Shown: piece after piece, positions 55,725 to 64,000 of the stretch
Layout of the letters: every line of letters begins with the position of its first letter
Numbering within the stretch: position 1 is the stretch's first letter
Origin: Phocaeicola paurosaccharolyticus JCM 15092
GTDB taxonomy: Bacteria; Bacteroidota; Bacteroidia; Bacteroidales; Bacteroidaceae
Length of the DNA stretch: 64,000 nt
Assembly (NCBI RefSeq): GCF_000613805.1
Contig: NZ_BAJR01000008.1
Location: 39,439-103,438, forward strand
Reading direction: 5' to 3'
Program-made: the position numbers and the translations under genes
The notes under the pieces: generated by a model
Seen by the model: the letters and a program-made list of their open reading frames with translations, nothing else
What the model was told of the DNA's origin: nothing
The model's database searches: none

Positions 55725-57401
55725 ATGAAAAAAATGGCATTCTCTATCTGCTTACTTATGAATATTAGCTATAATTCATATGCACAGTATCCTACAATTC
55801 CGGATTCTGTGATTAGCAGAAAAGAGCAACAAGAGAAATTATTTGCACAATTATCAGAACAAGCTTGGCAGAAAGCGCTCCCTATAGTTTTAGAAGAGAC
55901 TGCTAAAGGTCGTCCATATAGGCCATGGGCGTCAAAACCGGAAGATCTGATTAAGTCTTCCATTCCTGCTTTCCCTGGTGCTGAAGGAGGTGGAGCTTTT
56001 ACTCCTGGTGGACGTGGGGGTAAGGTCATAGTTGTTACATCTCTTGCAGATAGTGGCCCGGGAACACTACGTGAAGCATGCGAAACAGGTGGCGCACGTA
56101 TAGTGGTATTCAATGTTGCGGGTGTTATAAGATTGAAATCACAAATAAATGTCAGAGCACCATATATAACTATTGCAGGACAGACTGCTCCCGGTGATGG
56201 AATATGTGTGACCGGAGGCTCATTTCTACTCGACACTCATGATATTATAATCCGTCATATGCGTTTTAGAAGAGGTATGCAAGATGTAGCTTTTCGTGAT
56301 GATGCATTGGGAGGAAATTGCGTAGGTAATGTAATTATAGATCATTGCTCGGCTTCATGGGGACTTGACGAGAATATGTCAGTATATCGCCATGTTTATA
56401 ACCGTGATGAGACAGGAAAAGGTTTGAAGTTGCCTACAGTAAATATTACAATACAGAACTCAATATTCTCAGAGGCGCTCGATACTTACAATCATGCTTT
56501 CGGAGCCACTATAGGTGGACATAATAGTATGTTTACCCGAAATCTGTTTGCCTCTAATATAAGCCGCAACTGTTCTATTGGTATGAATGGGGACTTCAAT
56601 TTCGTGAACAATGTGATATTCAATTGGTGGAATCGTTCTGTTGATGGTGGTGACCACACAAGTTTTTATAATATAATAAACAATTATTATAAGCCGGGAC
56701 CTGTAACTCCTCTGGATAAACCGATATCTTATAGAATTCTGAAACCTGAATCCGGAAGGGATAAAGAGTCTAAAAACATCTTTGGAAAAGCTTACGTTAA
56801 TGGTAATATCGTTTATGGAAACAAAAAGGTGACTGCCTATAACTGGGATGGTGGAGTTCAGATTGGTGATAATGCTGATTCTAAAGAATATAAATCTAAG
56901 ATAAAGTCGGATGTTCCTTTTAAAATGCCTAATGTAACAATTATGGATGCAGACGATGCTTACGGTTATGTTATGGATAATGTAGGAGCAACTTTTCCAA
57001 AACGTGATAATGTAGACAAACGAATAATTAAGTCAGTAAAAACCAGAAAGGCTATTTATGTGAAAGATGCACCAGAATATCAATCACCATATATAAAAAG
57101 AAGATTGCCTGCTGATTCATATAAATTGGGTATTATTACTGATATCCGCCAAGTAGGTGGATTGCCTGAATATAAAGGGTCTCCTAATAAAGATTCAGAT
57201 AATGATGGAATGCCAGATAAGTGGGAGTTAAAATATGGCTTGAATCCTAATGATTCGTCAGATTCAACTTTGGATTGTAATGGAGATGGCTATACTAATA
57301 TTGAGAAATATATAAATGGTATAGACCCAAAAATAAAGATAGATTGGACAAATATCAAAAATAATTATGATACATTGGCTAAGAAGAGCACTCTTCTCTA
57401 A
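55725..57401 (+). CDS. PL1-family pectate lyase, secreted (intact)
   Basis: The 558-residue protein has a signal peptide ending around YNSYAQ and the same architecture as the lyase at 5409. An N-terminal helical segment (WQKALPIVLEETAKGRPYRPW) is followed by the beta-helix (AFPGAEGGGAFTPGGRGG, ITIAGQTAPGDG, RHMRFRRGMQD, IDHCSASWGLDE, LDTYNHAFGA) and a C-terminal calcium-repeat tail (DSDNDGMPDKWE, DCNGDGYTNIEKYINGID). It should cleave galacturonan by beta-elimination, yielding substrates for the GH105 enzyme. The two copies are clearly diverged throughout, so this is an old duplication. It lies 56 bp after the regulator gene with no recognisable promoter or terminator between. Confidence 0.93.
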   Translation: MKKMAFSICLLMNISYNSYAQYPTIPDSVISRKEQQEKLFAQLSEQAWQKALPIVLEETAKGRPYRPWASKPEDLIKSSIPAFPGAEGGGAFTPGGRGGKVIVVTSLADSGPGTLREACETGGARIVVFNVAGVIRLKSQINVRAPYITIAGQTAPGDGICVTGGSFLLDTHDIIIRHMRFRRGMQDVAFRDDALGGNCVGNVIIDHCSASWGLDENMSVYRHVYNRDETGKGLKLPTVNITIQNSIFSEALDTYNHAFGATIGGHNSMFTRNLFASNISRNCSIGMNGDFNFVNNVIFNWWNRSVDGGDHTSFYNIINNYYKPGPVTPLDKPISYRILKPESGRDKESKNIFGKAYVNGNIVYGNKKVTAYNWDGGVQIGDNADSKEYKSKIKSDVPFKMPNVTIMDADDAYGYVMDNVGATFPKRDNVDKRIIKSVKTRKAIYVKDAPEYQSPYIKRRLPADSYKLGIITDIRQVGGLPEYKGSPNKDSDNDGMPDKWELKYGLNPNDSSDSTLDCNGDGYTNIEKYINGIDPKIKIDWTNIKNNYDTLAKKSTLL

Positions 57402-57443
57402 AAAGCTGTTGTACTATAATTTAAAATAAAGAATAAGCAAACA

Positions 57444-60400
57444 ATGAATATTAAAAGACTGCTGATATTTTTATTCATAGTAAGTGCAGCTATCTGTGAT
57501 GCACAAGTAACTTCAATGAATTTAAAGGATGGCTCAATAACTTATGGTCGTGATAGTAGGGGTAATCGTGTATTGGATTATTCATATTGTGGATACCATA
57601 ACTCTGATAAGGCAATTCCAAATGTTAAGAATTCTGTTTTTATCTCTTGGGAAGCTGGTGATAATACAAAGAGAATTCAAAAGGCCATTGACTATGTATC
57701 TTCTCTTCCTATAGGTAAAGATGGATTTAGAGGCACTGTACTCTTGGATAAAGGATTATTTGAAATAAGTTCGTCAATACGCATCAACTCCTCAGGAGTG
57801 GTTTTGCGTGGAACGGACAAGGGAAAGAGTGTTTTGTTTAAGAAAGGTGTTAACCGTGATGCAGTGGTATATGTTGAGGGTGACAATAATATCAGAATGA
57901 TTGATACTATTGATATAGTATCATCATATATTCCATTAAATAGCATGTCGTTCCAAATAAGCAATTCATCAAAATTAAGAGTAGGAGATAGGATTAAGAT
58001 TCACAGACCATCAACTAAGGAGTGGATAGCAAACATTAATTGTGATATTTTTGGTGGAGGTATTAGTGCTTTAGGATGGAAACCGGGCGATGCTGATTTG
58101 CTTTGGGACAGAACTATAGTAAAGATAGATGGGAATACAATTACTATAGATGCTCCACTGAGCATGATTATCGATGGTAAATGGGGAAAATGTAAGTTGG
58201 CTACATATGAGTGGAAAGGGCGTATACATGACTCCGGAGTAGAGAATATAACCATTCAGTCCGATTATGATAAAAAATATCCTTTGGATGAAAATCATGC
58301 ATGGAGTGGTGCCTATTTTAATTATGCTGAGAATTGTTGGGTACGAAAGGTCAACTTCATAAATCTTGCCGGTAGTGCTGTAAACCTTCAGTCTGAGGCC
58401 TCAAAAGTCACTGTTGAAGATTGTATCTCTGATGAACCAATTTCTGAGGTTGCAGGTATGCGACGTTGCACATTCCTTACCCTAGGACAACTTAATCTTT
58501 TTCAAAGGTGTATATCACGCAAAGGTATACATGATTTTGTTGCAGGATATAATGCTCCCGGACCAAATGCTTTTGTTCAATGTGAAGGAGAGGAGAGCTT
58601 AGGTTTCAGTGGCTCAATCGGCTCAAATTCAAATGGACTACTATTCGATATCGTAAATATTGATGGTAATAATATCACTATCAAAAACCTTGGACAGAAT
58701 AAGAATGGAGCTGGATGGAATAGTATGAATAGTACCATCTGGCAATGTACTGCATCTGAGATAGAGTGCTACTCGCCAGATTTAGAGAATATAAATAGAG
58801 CTTATGGCTGTTGGGCACAGTTCTCAGGAAATGGTGAATGGAAAGAGTCAAACAACCACATTAACCCTAGAAGTCTGTTTTATAACCAGCTGAAAGAACG
58901 CAATAACTCGGATTTTTCTTCATATATATTACCACGTAATACTAACAGTACAAGTAGTCCTACTTTGGAGCAGGCTGCAGCTGCTGTCGAGGAGTCATAT
59001 ATTCCTCGTCTTACAATGTCTAATTGGATTGATTCAATACCTTTTACTGCCTCAATAAGTTCAGATGCTGTTAAAAGTGTTGATTTGTTGAAAGATAAGA
59101 GGGACGAAATCCCACAAAAGAAGAGAGTATCTATTATTGATGGTCACATAACTATAGATGGTAAATTAGCTCTTGGTACCAGATCTGAGATTAACTGGTG
59201 GAATGGTGGACTCAGAGATAGAGCTGTTGAGAGTGCTAAACCTCATATAACTCGTTTCGTTCCTGGCATGGAGGGAAGAGGGTATACAGATCGTATTGAC
59301 TCTGTAGTCAACTATATGGAAAAGAAAGGAATACTTTCAATTGATCATAATTATGGATTATGGTATGAGCGTCGTCGTGATGACCATGAGAGAATCCGCC
59401 GCAGAGATGCAGATGTGTGGGCTCCATTCTACCAGCAGCCATTTGCACGAAGTGGACAAGGAAGTGCTTGGGAGGGAATGTCTAAGTATGATCTTACACG
59501 TTATGATACTTGGTATTGGAGTAGGCTTAAGGAGTTTGCAGACAAAGGTTCGGAAAAAGGGCTGTTGCTGTATCATGAAAACTACTTTCAGCATAATATC
59601 TTGGAGGCGGGTGCCCATTGTAGATGCTCCATGGCGTGATGCAAATAATATTAATAACCCGGGTTTCATGGAACCGGTAAACTTTTCGGGTGACAAAAGA
59701 ATTTTTATTGCTGATCAATTTTATGATATAAATAATCCAAAGAGACGTGAACTGCATAGGAATTATATCCGTCAGTGTCTAGATAATTTCAAGGATAATG
59801 ATAATGTAATTCAATTTATCAGTGCCGAGTTTACAGGGCCTCTATATTTCGTTAATTTCTGGATTGATGTTATCGCTGAGTGGAAGAGAGAAACTGGAAA
59901 AAATCCTCTTATCGCTTTGAGTACAACAAAGGATGTTCAAGATGCTATCCTCAACGATCCGATACGTTCAAAAGCGGTAAATATAATTGACATCAGATAT
60001 TGGCACTATAAAATCGATGGTCTTTATGCTCCTATGGGAGGAAAGAATCTTGCACCAAGACAACACGCTAGAAAAATGAAGGTTGGTAAGGTTGATTATG
60101 AGCAAGTATATAAAGCTGTAAATGAATACCGGGAAAAATATCCGGATAAGGCTGTTATCTTTAATGCTAGCGATTATCCTAAGATGGCTTGGGCTATATT
60201 GATGGCTGGAGGATCGTGCGCTGAACTTAAATTAGAAGATGAAAATCTATTAAATGATCTACCAAAGATGAGCGTAATTTCATCGAATGATGATTTTGAT
60301 ATGATTGGAAATTCGGATAAAGGTTATCTGATATATGGAAAAAAAGCTGGGAATATTTCGATAAACATATCAAAGGGTAAATACAGACTTTATAGTATAG

Positions 60401-60510
60401 ATAAAAGTTCTTACAGAATAAATGTTGAGGTAAAGTCTTTACAATCAGATGGAAATCGTTCTATCGCTATCCCTGACGCCTCAAAGGTGTATTGGCTAAA
60501 AAAAATATAA
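57444..60510 (+). CDS. Large beta-helix protein with C-terminal glycosidase-like domain, function unknown (one frameshift as sequenced)
   Basis: Restoring GG at 59620 (GAHWVDAPWRDANN) gives a 1022-residue secreted protein, signal peptide to about residue 20 (LFIVSAAICDAQ). Residues ~35-480 look like a right-handed pectate-lyase-like beta-helix (RIQKAIDYVSSLPIG, GTVLLDKGLFEISSSIRINS, GVVLRGTDKG, CWVRKVNFINLAGSAVNLQS). After a linker, residues ~555-1022 resemble a (beta/alpha)8 glycosidase: GHITIDGKLALGTRSEINWW, LLLYHENYFQHNI, and VIQFISAEFTGP with a candidate acid/base Glu. I believe the C-terminal part is the uncharacterised family Pfam calls DUF6298, from memory. Its place beside PL1 suggests action on pectin, but no reaction can be assigned. 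As sequenced it splits into two frames at 59620. Confidence 0.75.
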
Positions 60511-60512
60511 TT

Positions 60513-60537
60513 ATTGGTAATACCTGATTTTACCAAT
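60513..60537 (+). terminator. Possible weak terminator after the beta-helix gene
   Basis: ATTGGTAA (60513-60520) and TTACCAAT (60530-60537) form an 8-bp stem with a 9-nt loop just after the stop codon. The downstream sequence has only a short T run after a gap (CAAAAACCAATTTTTG), so termination is uncertain. Confidence 0.4.
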
Positions 60538-60550
60538 CAAAAACCAATTT

Positions 60551-60585
60551 TTGCAAATTAAGATATTGTAATATTCATAGTTTTG
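60551..60585 (+). promoter_or_regulatory. Probable promoter of the ECF sigma factor gene
   Basis: TAGTTTTG (60578-60585) fits the TAnnTTTG -7 consensus and lies 23 bp before ATG 60609. A TTG at 60551-60553 is the best -33 candidate, with 24-bp spacing (longer than usual). Confidence 0.45.
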
Positions 60586-60608
60586 GCTAAACAAGAATTG
60601 ACCATACT

Positions 60609-61166
60609 ATGATAAGCCAACAAATGAATATTACAACATCTTCTTTGTTAACTGATTTTACTGCTGGAGATGATAATGCATTCGCTACTCTGTACGATAG
60701 CCATATCATTCAGCTATTAAATTATGGTAGCTACTTAACACAGGACAAAGAACTCTTAAAGGATTGCATTCATGACATCTTTATTAAGATCTACAACAAA
60801 CGTTCTGAATTATCCTCAATTGATAATTTTAAATCCTATCTTTTTATATCATTAAAGAATAGAATCTTTGATGAGATGCGTAGGCAAGTCTTCATGAGTG
60901 ACACTCCTGTAGAAGAAATAATTTATGCTTGCGACAGTGATAATGTTGAGAATAAATATATACAAAAAGAAAAGTGTATAATCGAAAAAAAAATGGTAGC
61001 TAACCTTATTTCTCAACTATCACCACGTCAACAAGAAGCTTTGACTATGTATTATTTAGAGGGCAAGAAATATGATGAAATATGTCTGCTAATGAACATG
61101 AATTATCAGTCTGTACGTAATCTTATGCATAGGGGAATATTAAGATTGCGAGAACTTGCAATTTAA
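60609..61166 (+). CDS. ECF-type RNA polymerase sigma factor
   Basis: The 185-residue protein shows sigma-70 region 2 (FATLYDSHIIQLLNYG, LKDCIHDIFIKIYNKR, SYLFISLKNRIFDEMRR) and region 4 (ISQLSPRQQEALTMYYLEGK, KYDEICLLMNMNYQSVRNLM), without regions 1.2-1.3 or 3, so it is an ECF sigma of the type common in Bacteroidota with FecR anti-sigma partners. An alternative start is the second Met (60624). It is followed 62 bp later by a short anti-sigma-like gene. No susC/susD pair follows, so its target cannot be read from position; control of a nearby or remote PUL is possible. Confidence 0.92.
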   Translation: MISQQMNITTSSLLTDFTAGDDNAFATLYDSHIIQLLNYGSYLTQDKELLKDCIHDIFIKIYNKRSELSSIDNFKSYLFISLKNRIFDEMRRQVFMSDTPVEEIIYACDSDNVENKYIQKEKCIIEKKMVANLISQLSPRQQEALTMYYLEGKKYDEICLLMNMNYQSVRNLMHRGILRLRELAI

Positions 61167-61228
61167 TATATTGTATTGAGTACAATAAATCTATTGTTCC
61201 GTCTTAATAATATAAATCAAAAGTTGAG

Positions 61229-61477
61229 ATGGATATGGTATATAAGAGGTTAGAAGATTTTTTACAGGATAATAACTTTATCGAATATGCTCTAGGGAAT
61301 AATGAATCTAGATTATTTTGGGATGATTTACTTATCAAGAGTCCTGAATTGAAACCTATTATTAAGAAAGCATATGAGATTTTATCGGGTTCTAATATAA
61401 CTTTACCAACTCAATTTTCTGAAAAAGAGTTGGATGAATTAAGGGAAAGCATTTTTTCCAAAACAATTAGAAAATGA
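61229..61477 (+). CDS. Short protein resembling the N-terminal domain of a FecR anti-sigma factor
   Basis: The 82-residue protein (RLEDFLQDNNFIEYALGN, FWDDLLIKSPELKPIIKKAY) resembles the cytoplasmic sigma-binding helices of FecR-type anti-sigma factors, which begin with a short FxxWxxFLxxxPE-like pattern. The membrane helix and periplasmic FecR domain are missing. The sequence after the stop (TGA 61475-61477) has stops in all three frames within about 110 bp and no hydrophobic continuation, so a single base error does not explain the loss. It may be a soluble stand-alone anti-sigma or a remnant. Position right after the ECF sigma gene supports the partner role. Confidence 0.6.
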   Translation: MDMVYKRLEDFLQDNNFIEYALGNNESRLFWDDLLIKSPELKPIIKKAYEILSGSNITLPTQFSEKELDELRESIFSKTIRK

Positions 61478-61711
61478 TGTCATGATAAGTTATACTGGGT
61501 TTATAAATAGATATATTATAGGTGTTAGTTTAAAGTAAAAAGGTTACAAGGATATATTTAGTTTACATATATCAATAGATGTTTTTTAGGTGAAAAGGTT
61601 AGTTTATAGAAGGTAGTTGTTAATAGATTTTAATTTATTGGTTTATAGATGTGTAACTGTTGATTTATATCAAGAAAATTACAATAAGTAGAAAAATAAT
61701 TAGCATTTTAG
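61478..61711. other. AT-rich intergenic stretch without a gene
   Basis: The stretch is very AT-rich with dense stop codons in all frames. Short imperfect echoes (AAAAGGTTA at two places, GTTAGTTTA at two places) occur, but no gene, RNA or promoter stands out until the promoter at 61712. Confidence 0.6.
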
Positions 61712-61741
61712 TTGTAAATATAAATAAAAAACATACCTTTG
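61712..61741 (+). promoter_or_regulatory. Near-ideal Bacteroidota promoter driving a short transcript
   Basis: TTG (61712-61714), 19 bp, then TACCTTTG (61734-61741) matches both the elements and the spacing of the Bacteroides primary-sigma consensus. No protein gene lies downstream on this strand before a terminator 44 bp later. Confidence 0.75.
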
Positions 61742-61747
61742 TACTGT

Positions 61748-61809
61748 GTTTTTCATAGTATTAGATTTAAGGTTAACAAAGGTTGGGTCAAAGCGTTGAC
61801 CCTTTTTTT
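61748..61809 (+). ncRNA. Putative ~60-nt small RNA
   Basis: Transcription from the promoter at 61712-61741 would start near 61748 and end at the terminator hairpin at 61785-61809. The ~60-nt RNA would hold an unstructured AU-rich 5' part (including TTAAGGTTAACAAAGG) and one hairpin. No start codon with a useful frame is present. The sequence reminds me of a recurrent Bacteroides intergenic element, but I cannot name it. It does not overlap the MFS gene (which ends at 61834), yet read-through would be antisense to that gene's 3' end. Confidence 0.55.
61785..61809 (+). terminator. Rho-independent terminator
   Basis: GGGTCAA (61785-61791) and TTGACCC (61796-61802) form a 7-bp stem closing an AGCG tetraloop, followed by seven T residues. 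The T run is on the + strand only, so it serves the small RNA or sigma unit rather than the convergent MFS gene. Confidence 0.85.
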
Positions 61810-61833
61810 ATGTCTATACCTTTCAATACTTGA

Positions 61834-63009
61834 TTATTCTTTAATCTCGCGCTTCAAGAAAAACTTTCTAGTATATAAGAAATAGAGTAATACTCCTATT
61901 GCATTCATAAGGAATACCATCCAGAAAGCTGATGCATATCCGAATTCTTCAGCCATAAATCCACCCGCAAGTATTCCAAGACCAAAGCCGGCATCCCATG
62001 CAATCAGAATAGAGGAGTTAGCTGTGCCTCGTTCGTTATGATTAGCGGTGTGTATGAACATATTTAGGAATGCCGGGTACATGTGTCCATTACCAAGTCC
62101 GATAAGTATAGCAGACAGGTAATATCCTATATTGTTAGGCATTGCTACGAAAATGAAGTATCCAATTACTGATATGCATACTCCCTCGGCTGCATTCTGT
62201 GTCAGCTTACCGTCACGTAGAGCTTTTGCTCCTTGAATACGTGAGACAAAAAGTCCCATGCTAAGCAGCATGAAGTAAGTTCCGGTTCCTCCCGTAATTC
62301 CCATTACCTCTTTGCTGTAGATAGCCAGGTAGTTGCTCAGTACTCCATAACAGAAACTGAAAAAGGCTATGTTGACTCCAAGAAGCCAAGCTCGTGTTAG
62401 GAAAAATCTATCCAGAGAGATTTTGTTTGTGTTGCATACAATATCTTTCTGCTGAAGTGAGACAGAAGCATCGGCAAGCATGCCAAGTCCTGCTATAATA
62501 AGGGAGATCCAAAAAAGGAGTGTGAAATCAGACGTGAAATTATATATGTATATACCGATTGATGGGGCAATGGCCATTGCCAGGTTATTGCTCAATCCAA
62601 AGTATCCTATACCCTCATTCCTTCTACTTGCCGGCAACACATCTATTGCAACTGTGCTGTTGGCTACAGTAAGTGAACCGAATGGTATGCCATGAAGTGT
62701 ACGAACAATTGCAAAGAGAAGGAGAGTGCCTGCTGCTAAATATCCTGCAAAGAATATGAAGAAGAAGAAAAAGCAGATCATTAGAACTTTCTTTCGAGGG
62801 TAGCTATCGACCATATATCCGCTGAAAAGACGTGAAACTAGTGCTGCAATTGTATAACCGGAAATAACAAGACCTATCGTATCTTTTGGTGTACCGAATG
62901 ATTCGCTAAGGTAGATTGGCAGAATTGGCATGAAGAGGTAGAAGGCAAAGTATAGTAAGAAGTTGGCTAACATTACCTTGATATAGTTTTTGTTCCAAAG
63001 TATCTCCAT
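61834..63009 (-). CDS. Major facilitator superfamily transporter
   Basis: I use ATG 63009 (MEILWNKNYIKVMLANFLLY, 391 residues) because the longer frame would need a TTG start at 63042. Twelve hydrophobic segments are visible, with the MFS A-motif between helices 2 and 3 (SRLFSGYMVDSYPRKKVLM) and a repeat-like motif in the second half (GNGHMYPAFLNMFIHTANHN, RGTANSSILIAWDAGFGLG). It resembles sugar or drug efflux MFS proteins of the YfcJ/AraJ type; the substrate cannot be read from sequence. It is convergent to the sigma factor unit and is probably not part of the PUL. Confidence 0.9.
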   Translation of the reverse strand: MEILWNKNYIKVMLANFLLYFAFYLFMPILPIYLSESFGTPKDTIGLVISGYTIAALVSRLFSGYMVDSYPRKKVLMICFFFFFIFFAGYLAAGTLLLFAIVRTLHGIPFGSLTVANSTVAIDVLPASRRNEGIGYFGLSNNLAMAIAPSIGIYIYNFTSDFTLLFWISLIIAGLGMLADASVSLQQKDIVCNTNKISLDRFFLTRAWLLGVNIAFFSFCYGVLSNYLAIYSKEVMGITGGTGTYFMLLSMGLFVSRIQGAKALRDGKLTQNAAEGVCISVIGYFIFVAMPNNIGYYLSAILIGLGNGHMYPAFLNMFIHTANHNERGTANSSILIAWDAGFGLGILAGGFMAEEFGYASAFWMVFLMNAIGVLLYFLYTRKFFLKREIKE

Positions 63010-63039
63010 ATTTTGTATCTTTTGATTCTTTTGAAGTGT

Positions 63040-63047
63040 CAAAATTA
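63040..63047 (-). promoter_or_regulatory. Possible -7 box of the MFS gene
   Basis: On the minus strand this reads TAATTTTG, fitting TAnnTTTG, and lies about 30 bp upstream of ATG 63009. No convincing -33 TTG is seen at the expected distance. Confidence 0.4.
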
Positions 63048-63122
63048 CTAAATTATAGCGCTCGTTTTAGCTTATGCATCTCTTTTTTTCGTTTCACTCT
63101 CTTGTCGTATTTTAAAAATAGC

Positions 63123-63152
63123 TTTGTATTTGGAGATAAATGATTAACTTTA
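63123..63152 (+). promoter_or_regulatory. Possible promoter of the macro-domain gene
   Basis: TTTG (63123-63126), 18 bp, then TAACTTTA (63145-63152) matches the Bacteroidota consensus at all but the last base and lies 47 bp before ATG 63200. Confidence 0.4.
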
Positions 63153-63199
63153 GTACGTCTAATTTTATACTATTTTCTAACCATTAAACTAGCTATATT

Positions 63200-63721
63200 A
63201 TGAATAAGAATATTGAAGTGGTAGTGGCAGATATAACTACTCTGGAGGTTGATGCTATAGTTAATGCAGCCAACAACTCACTGCTTGGTGGTGGAGGTGT
63301 CGATGGAGCTATTCATCGTGCAGCTGGATATGGACTATATAAGGAGTGCCTTAAGCTAGGAGGATGTAAGACTGGAGATAGTAAGATTACTGATGCCTAC
63401 AATCTTCCATGCAAAAAGGTAATACATACTGTTGGTCCTGTGTGGTATGGTGGTGGTAGTCATGAGGCTGAACTTCTAGCTTCGTGTTATCATACCTGTT
63501 TCGAGTTGGCTCGTGAAAATGATATTCATAGTATTGCTTTTCCATGTGTAAGCACTGGGGTCTATAAATTCCCCAAAGAGGATGCAGCAATTATTGCACT
63601 GCGTGTAATAAATGAGGAGATAGATAGAGGATATGACGGTAAGGTTATACTTTGCTGCTTCTCGAAAGATGATGCATCTATATATAGATATATTATGAAA
63701 AATGAAAACTCTTTCGAGTAA
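63200..63721 (+). CDS. Macro-domain protein, probable O-acetyl-ADP-ribose deacetylase
   Basis: The 173-residue protein is a single macro domain of the MacroD/YmdB type: VVVADITTLEVDAIVNAANN, then the ligand loop LLGGGGVDGAIHRAAG, KKVIHTVGPVW, and AFPCVSTGVYKFP near residue 120. These proteins bind ADP-ribose and hydrolyse O-acetyl-ADP-ribose or ADP-ribosylated protein esters in the cytoplasm. It has no signal peptide and no evident link with the PUL. Confidence 0.94.
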   Translation: MNKNIEVVVADITTLEVDAIVNAANNSLLGGGGVDGAIHRAAGYGLYKECLKLGGCKTGDSKITDAYNLPCKKVIHTVGPVWYGGGSHEAELLASCYHTCFELARENDIHSIAFPCVSTGVYKFPKEDAAIIALRVINEEIDRGYDGKVILCCFSKDDASIYRYIMKNENSFE

Positions 63722-63762
63722 AGTAGGGGGGCTAAATAATAATACTATATATACTGCGCGAT

Positions 63763-63988
63763 GACTTTTTCCTAACGAATTAAAGACTTTAGCTCAACCA
63801 ATCGAAGATCATTGCTCAACTTTTCCCTAACTGATCAAAGTTTTCTTTCAATTAATCGAAGGCTTTTGCAAATCGATAGTAGGCTCTTTTCTACGAATCA
63901 AAGACTATTGTAAACCAATCAAAGACTCTTTCCCAACGGATCATGATCGGTTACCCAACGAATCATAATCGGTTTGCCAATGAATCTA
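63763..63988. repeat. Second, diverged 21-22-bp repeat array
   Basis: About ten degenerate units of 21-22 bp run in the opposite orientation to the array at 28247 (for example GACTTTAGCTCAACCAATCG, and AAACCAATCAAAGACTC). The 18-mer AACGGATCATGATCGGTT at 63935-63952 is identical to 28269-28286. One unit appears to carry an 11-bp insertion. It begins about 40 bp after the macro-domain stop and runs almost to the window end; no gene is seen in 63722-64000. Confidence 0.85.
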
Positions 63989-64000
63989 TACTCTTATACT

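Noticed and set aside
55769..56236. 155-codon minus-strand open frame inside the second PL1 gene
   Set aside because: Shadow of a conserved pectate lyase; a similar antisense frame appears in the paralogue, as expected from shared codon composition.
63010..63042. TTG start for the MFS transporter
   Set aside because: ATG 63009 gives a normal N-terminus, and the longer form would run into the putative -7 box.

Overview
The window is AT-rich Bacteroidota DNA, probably Bacteroides or a close relative. The evidence is a SusC/SusD pair, lipoprotein signal peptides on several glycosidases, a one-polypeptide hybrid two-component regulator, and TAnnTTTG-type promoter boxes. No rRNA, tRNA, transposase or integrase gene was seen, so the species cannot be fixed from this window.

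Positions 1 to about 60510 form one very large polysaccharide utilisation locus (PUL). Its enzyme set is that of rhamnogalacturonan II (RG-II), the most complex pectic glycan. In order: SusC (5' end outside the window) and SusD; a PL1 pectate lyase and a DUF3826 protein; then a long operon ending at a strong terminator near 28160 that encodes a sodium/solute symporter, GH43, GH143-GH142, GH78, a GH28/STN/esterase fusion, GH95, GH105, GH140 and GH78-GH33. A 22-bp tandem repeat array follows. A second operon (28532-51196) encodes a GH138-type protein, GH137-GH2, two GH2 enzymes, GH106, an SGNH acetylesterase, GH139 and another GH2. The last part holds the hybrid two-component regulator, a second PL1 lyase and a large beta-helix protein of unknown activity. 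From memory, this order runs largely collinear with the B. thetaiotaomicron RG-II locus (about BT1023 down to BT0981); that comparison was not computed here.

The right end (60511-64000) leaves the PUL. It holds an ECF sigma factor, a short protein resembling only the N-terminal part of a FecR anti-sigma factor, a probable ~60-nt small RNA with its own consensus promoter and terminator, a convergent MFS transporter, a macro-domain protein, and a second diverged copy of the 22-bp repeat array.

Proposed working model: SusC/D imports RG-II fragments, and the PL1, GH28 and GH105 enzymes handle the galacturonan backbone. GH78-GH33, GH143-GH142, GH140, GH95, GH138, GH137, GH106, GH139 and the GH2 enzymes dismantle the side chains, esterases remove methyl and acetyl groups, and the symporter takes up a released sugar. 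The hybrid regulator would sense an RG-II oligosaccharide.

Eight long genes are interrupted by ten small frameshifts. Each can be explained as loss of one or two bases from a short homopolymer, and restoring them gives full-length family members. This looks more like consensus-sequence error than gene decay. Coordinates given for those genes span the whole reconstructed reading frame.
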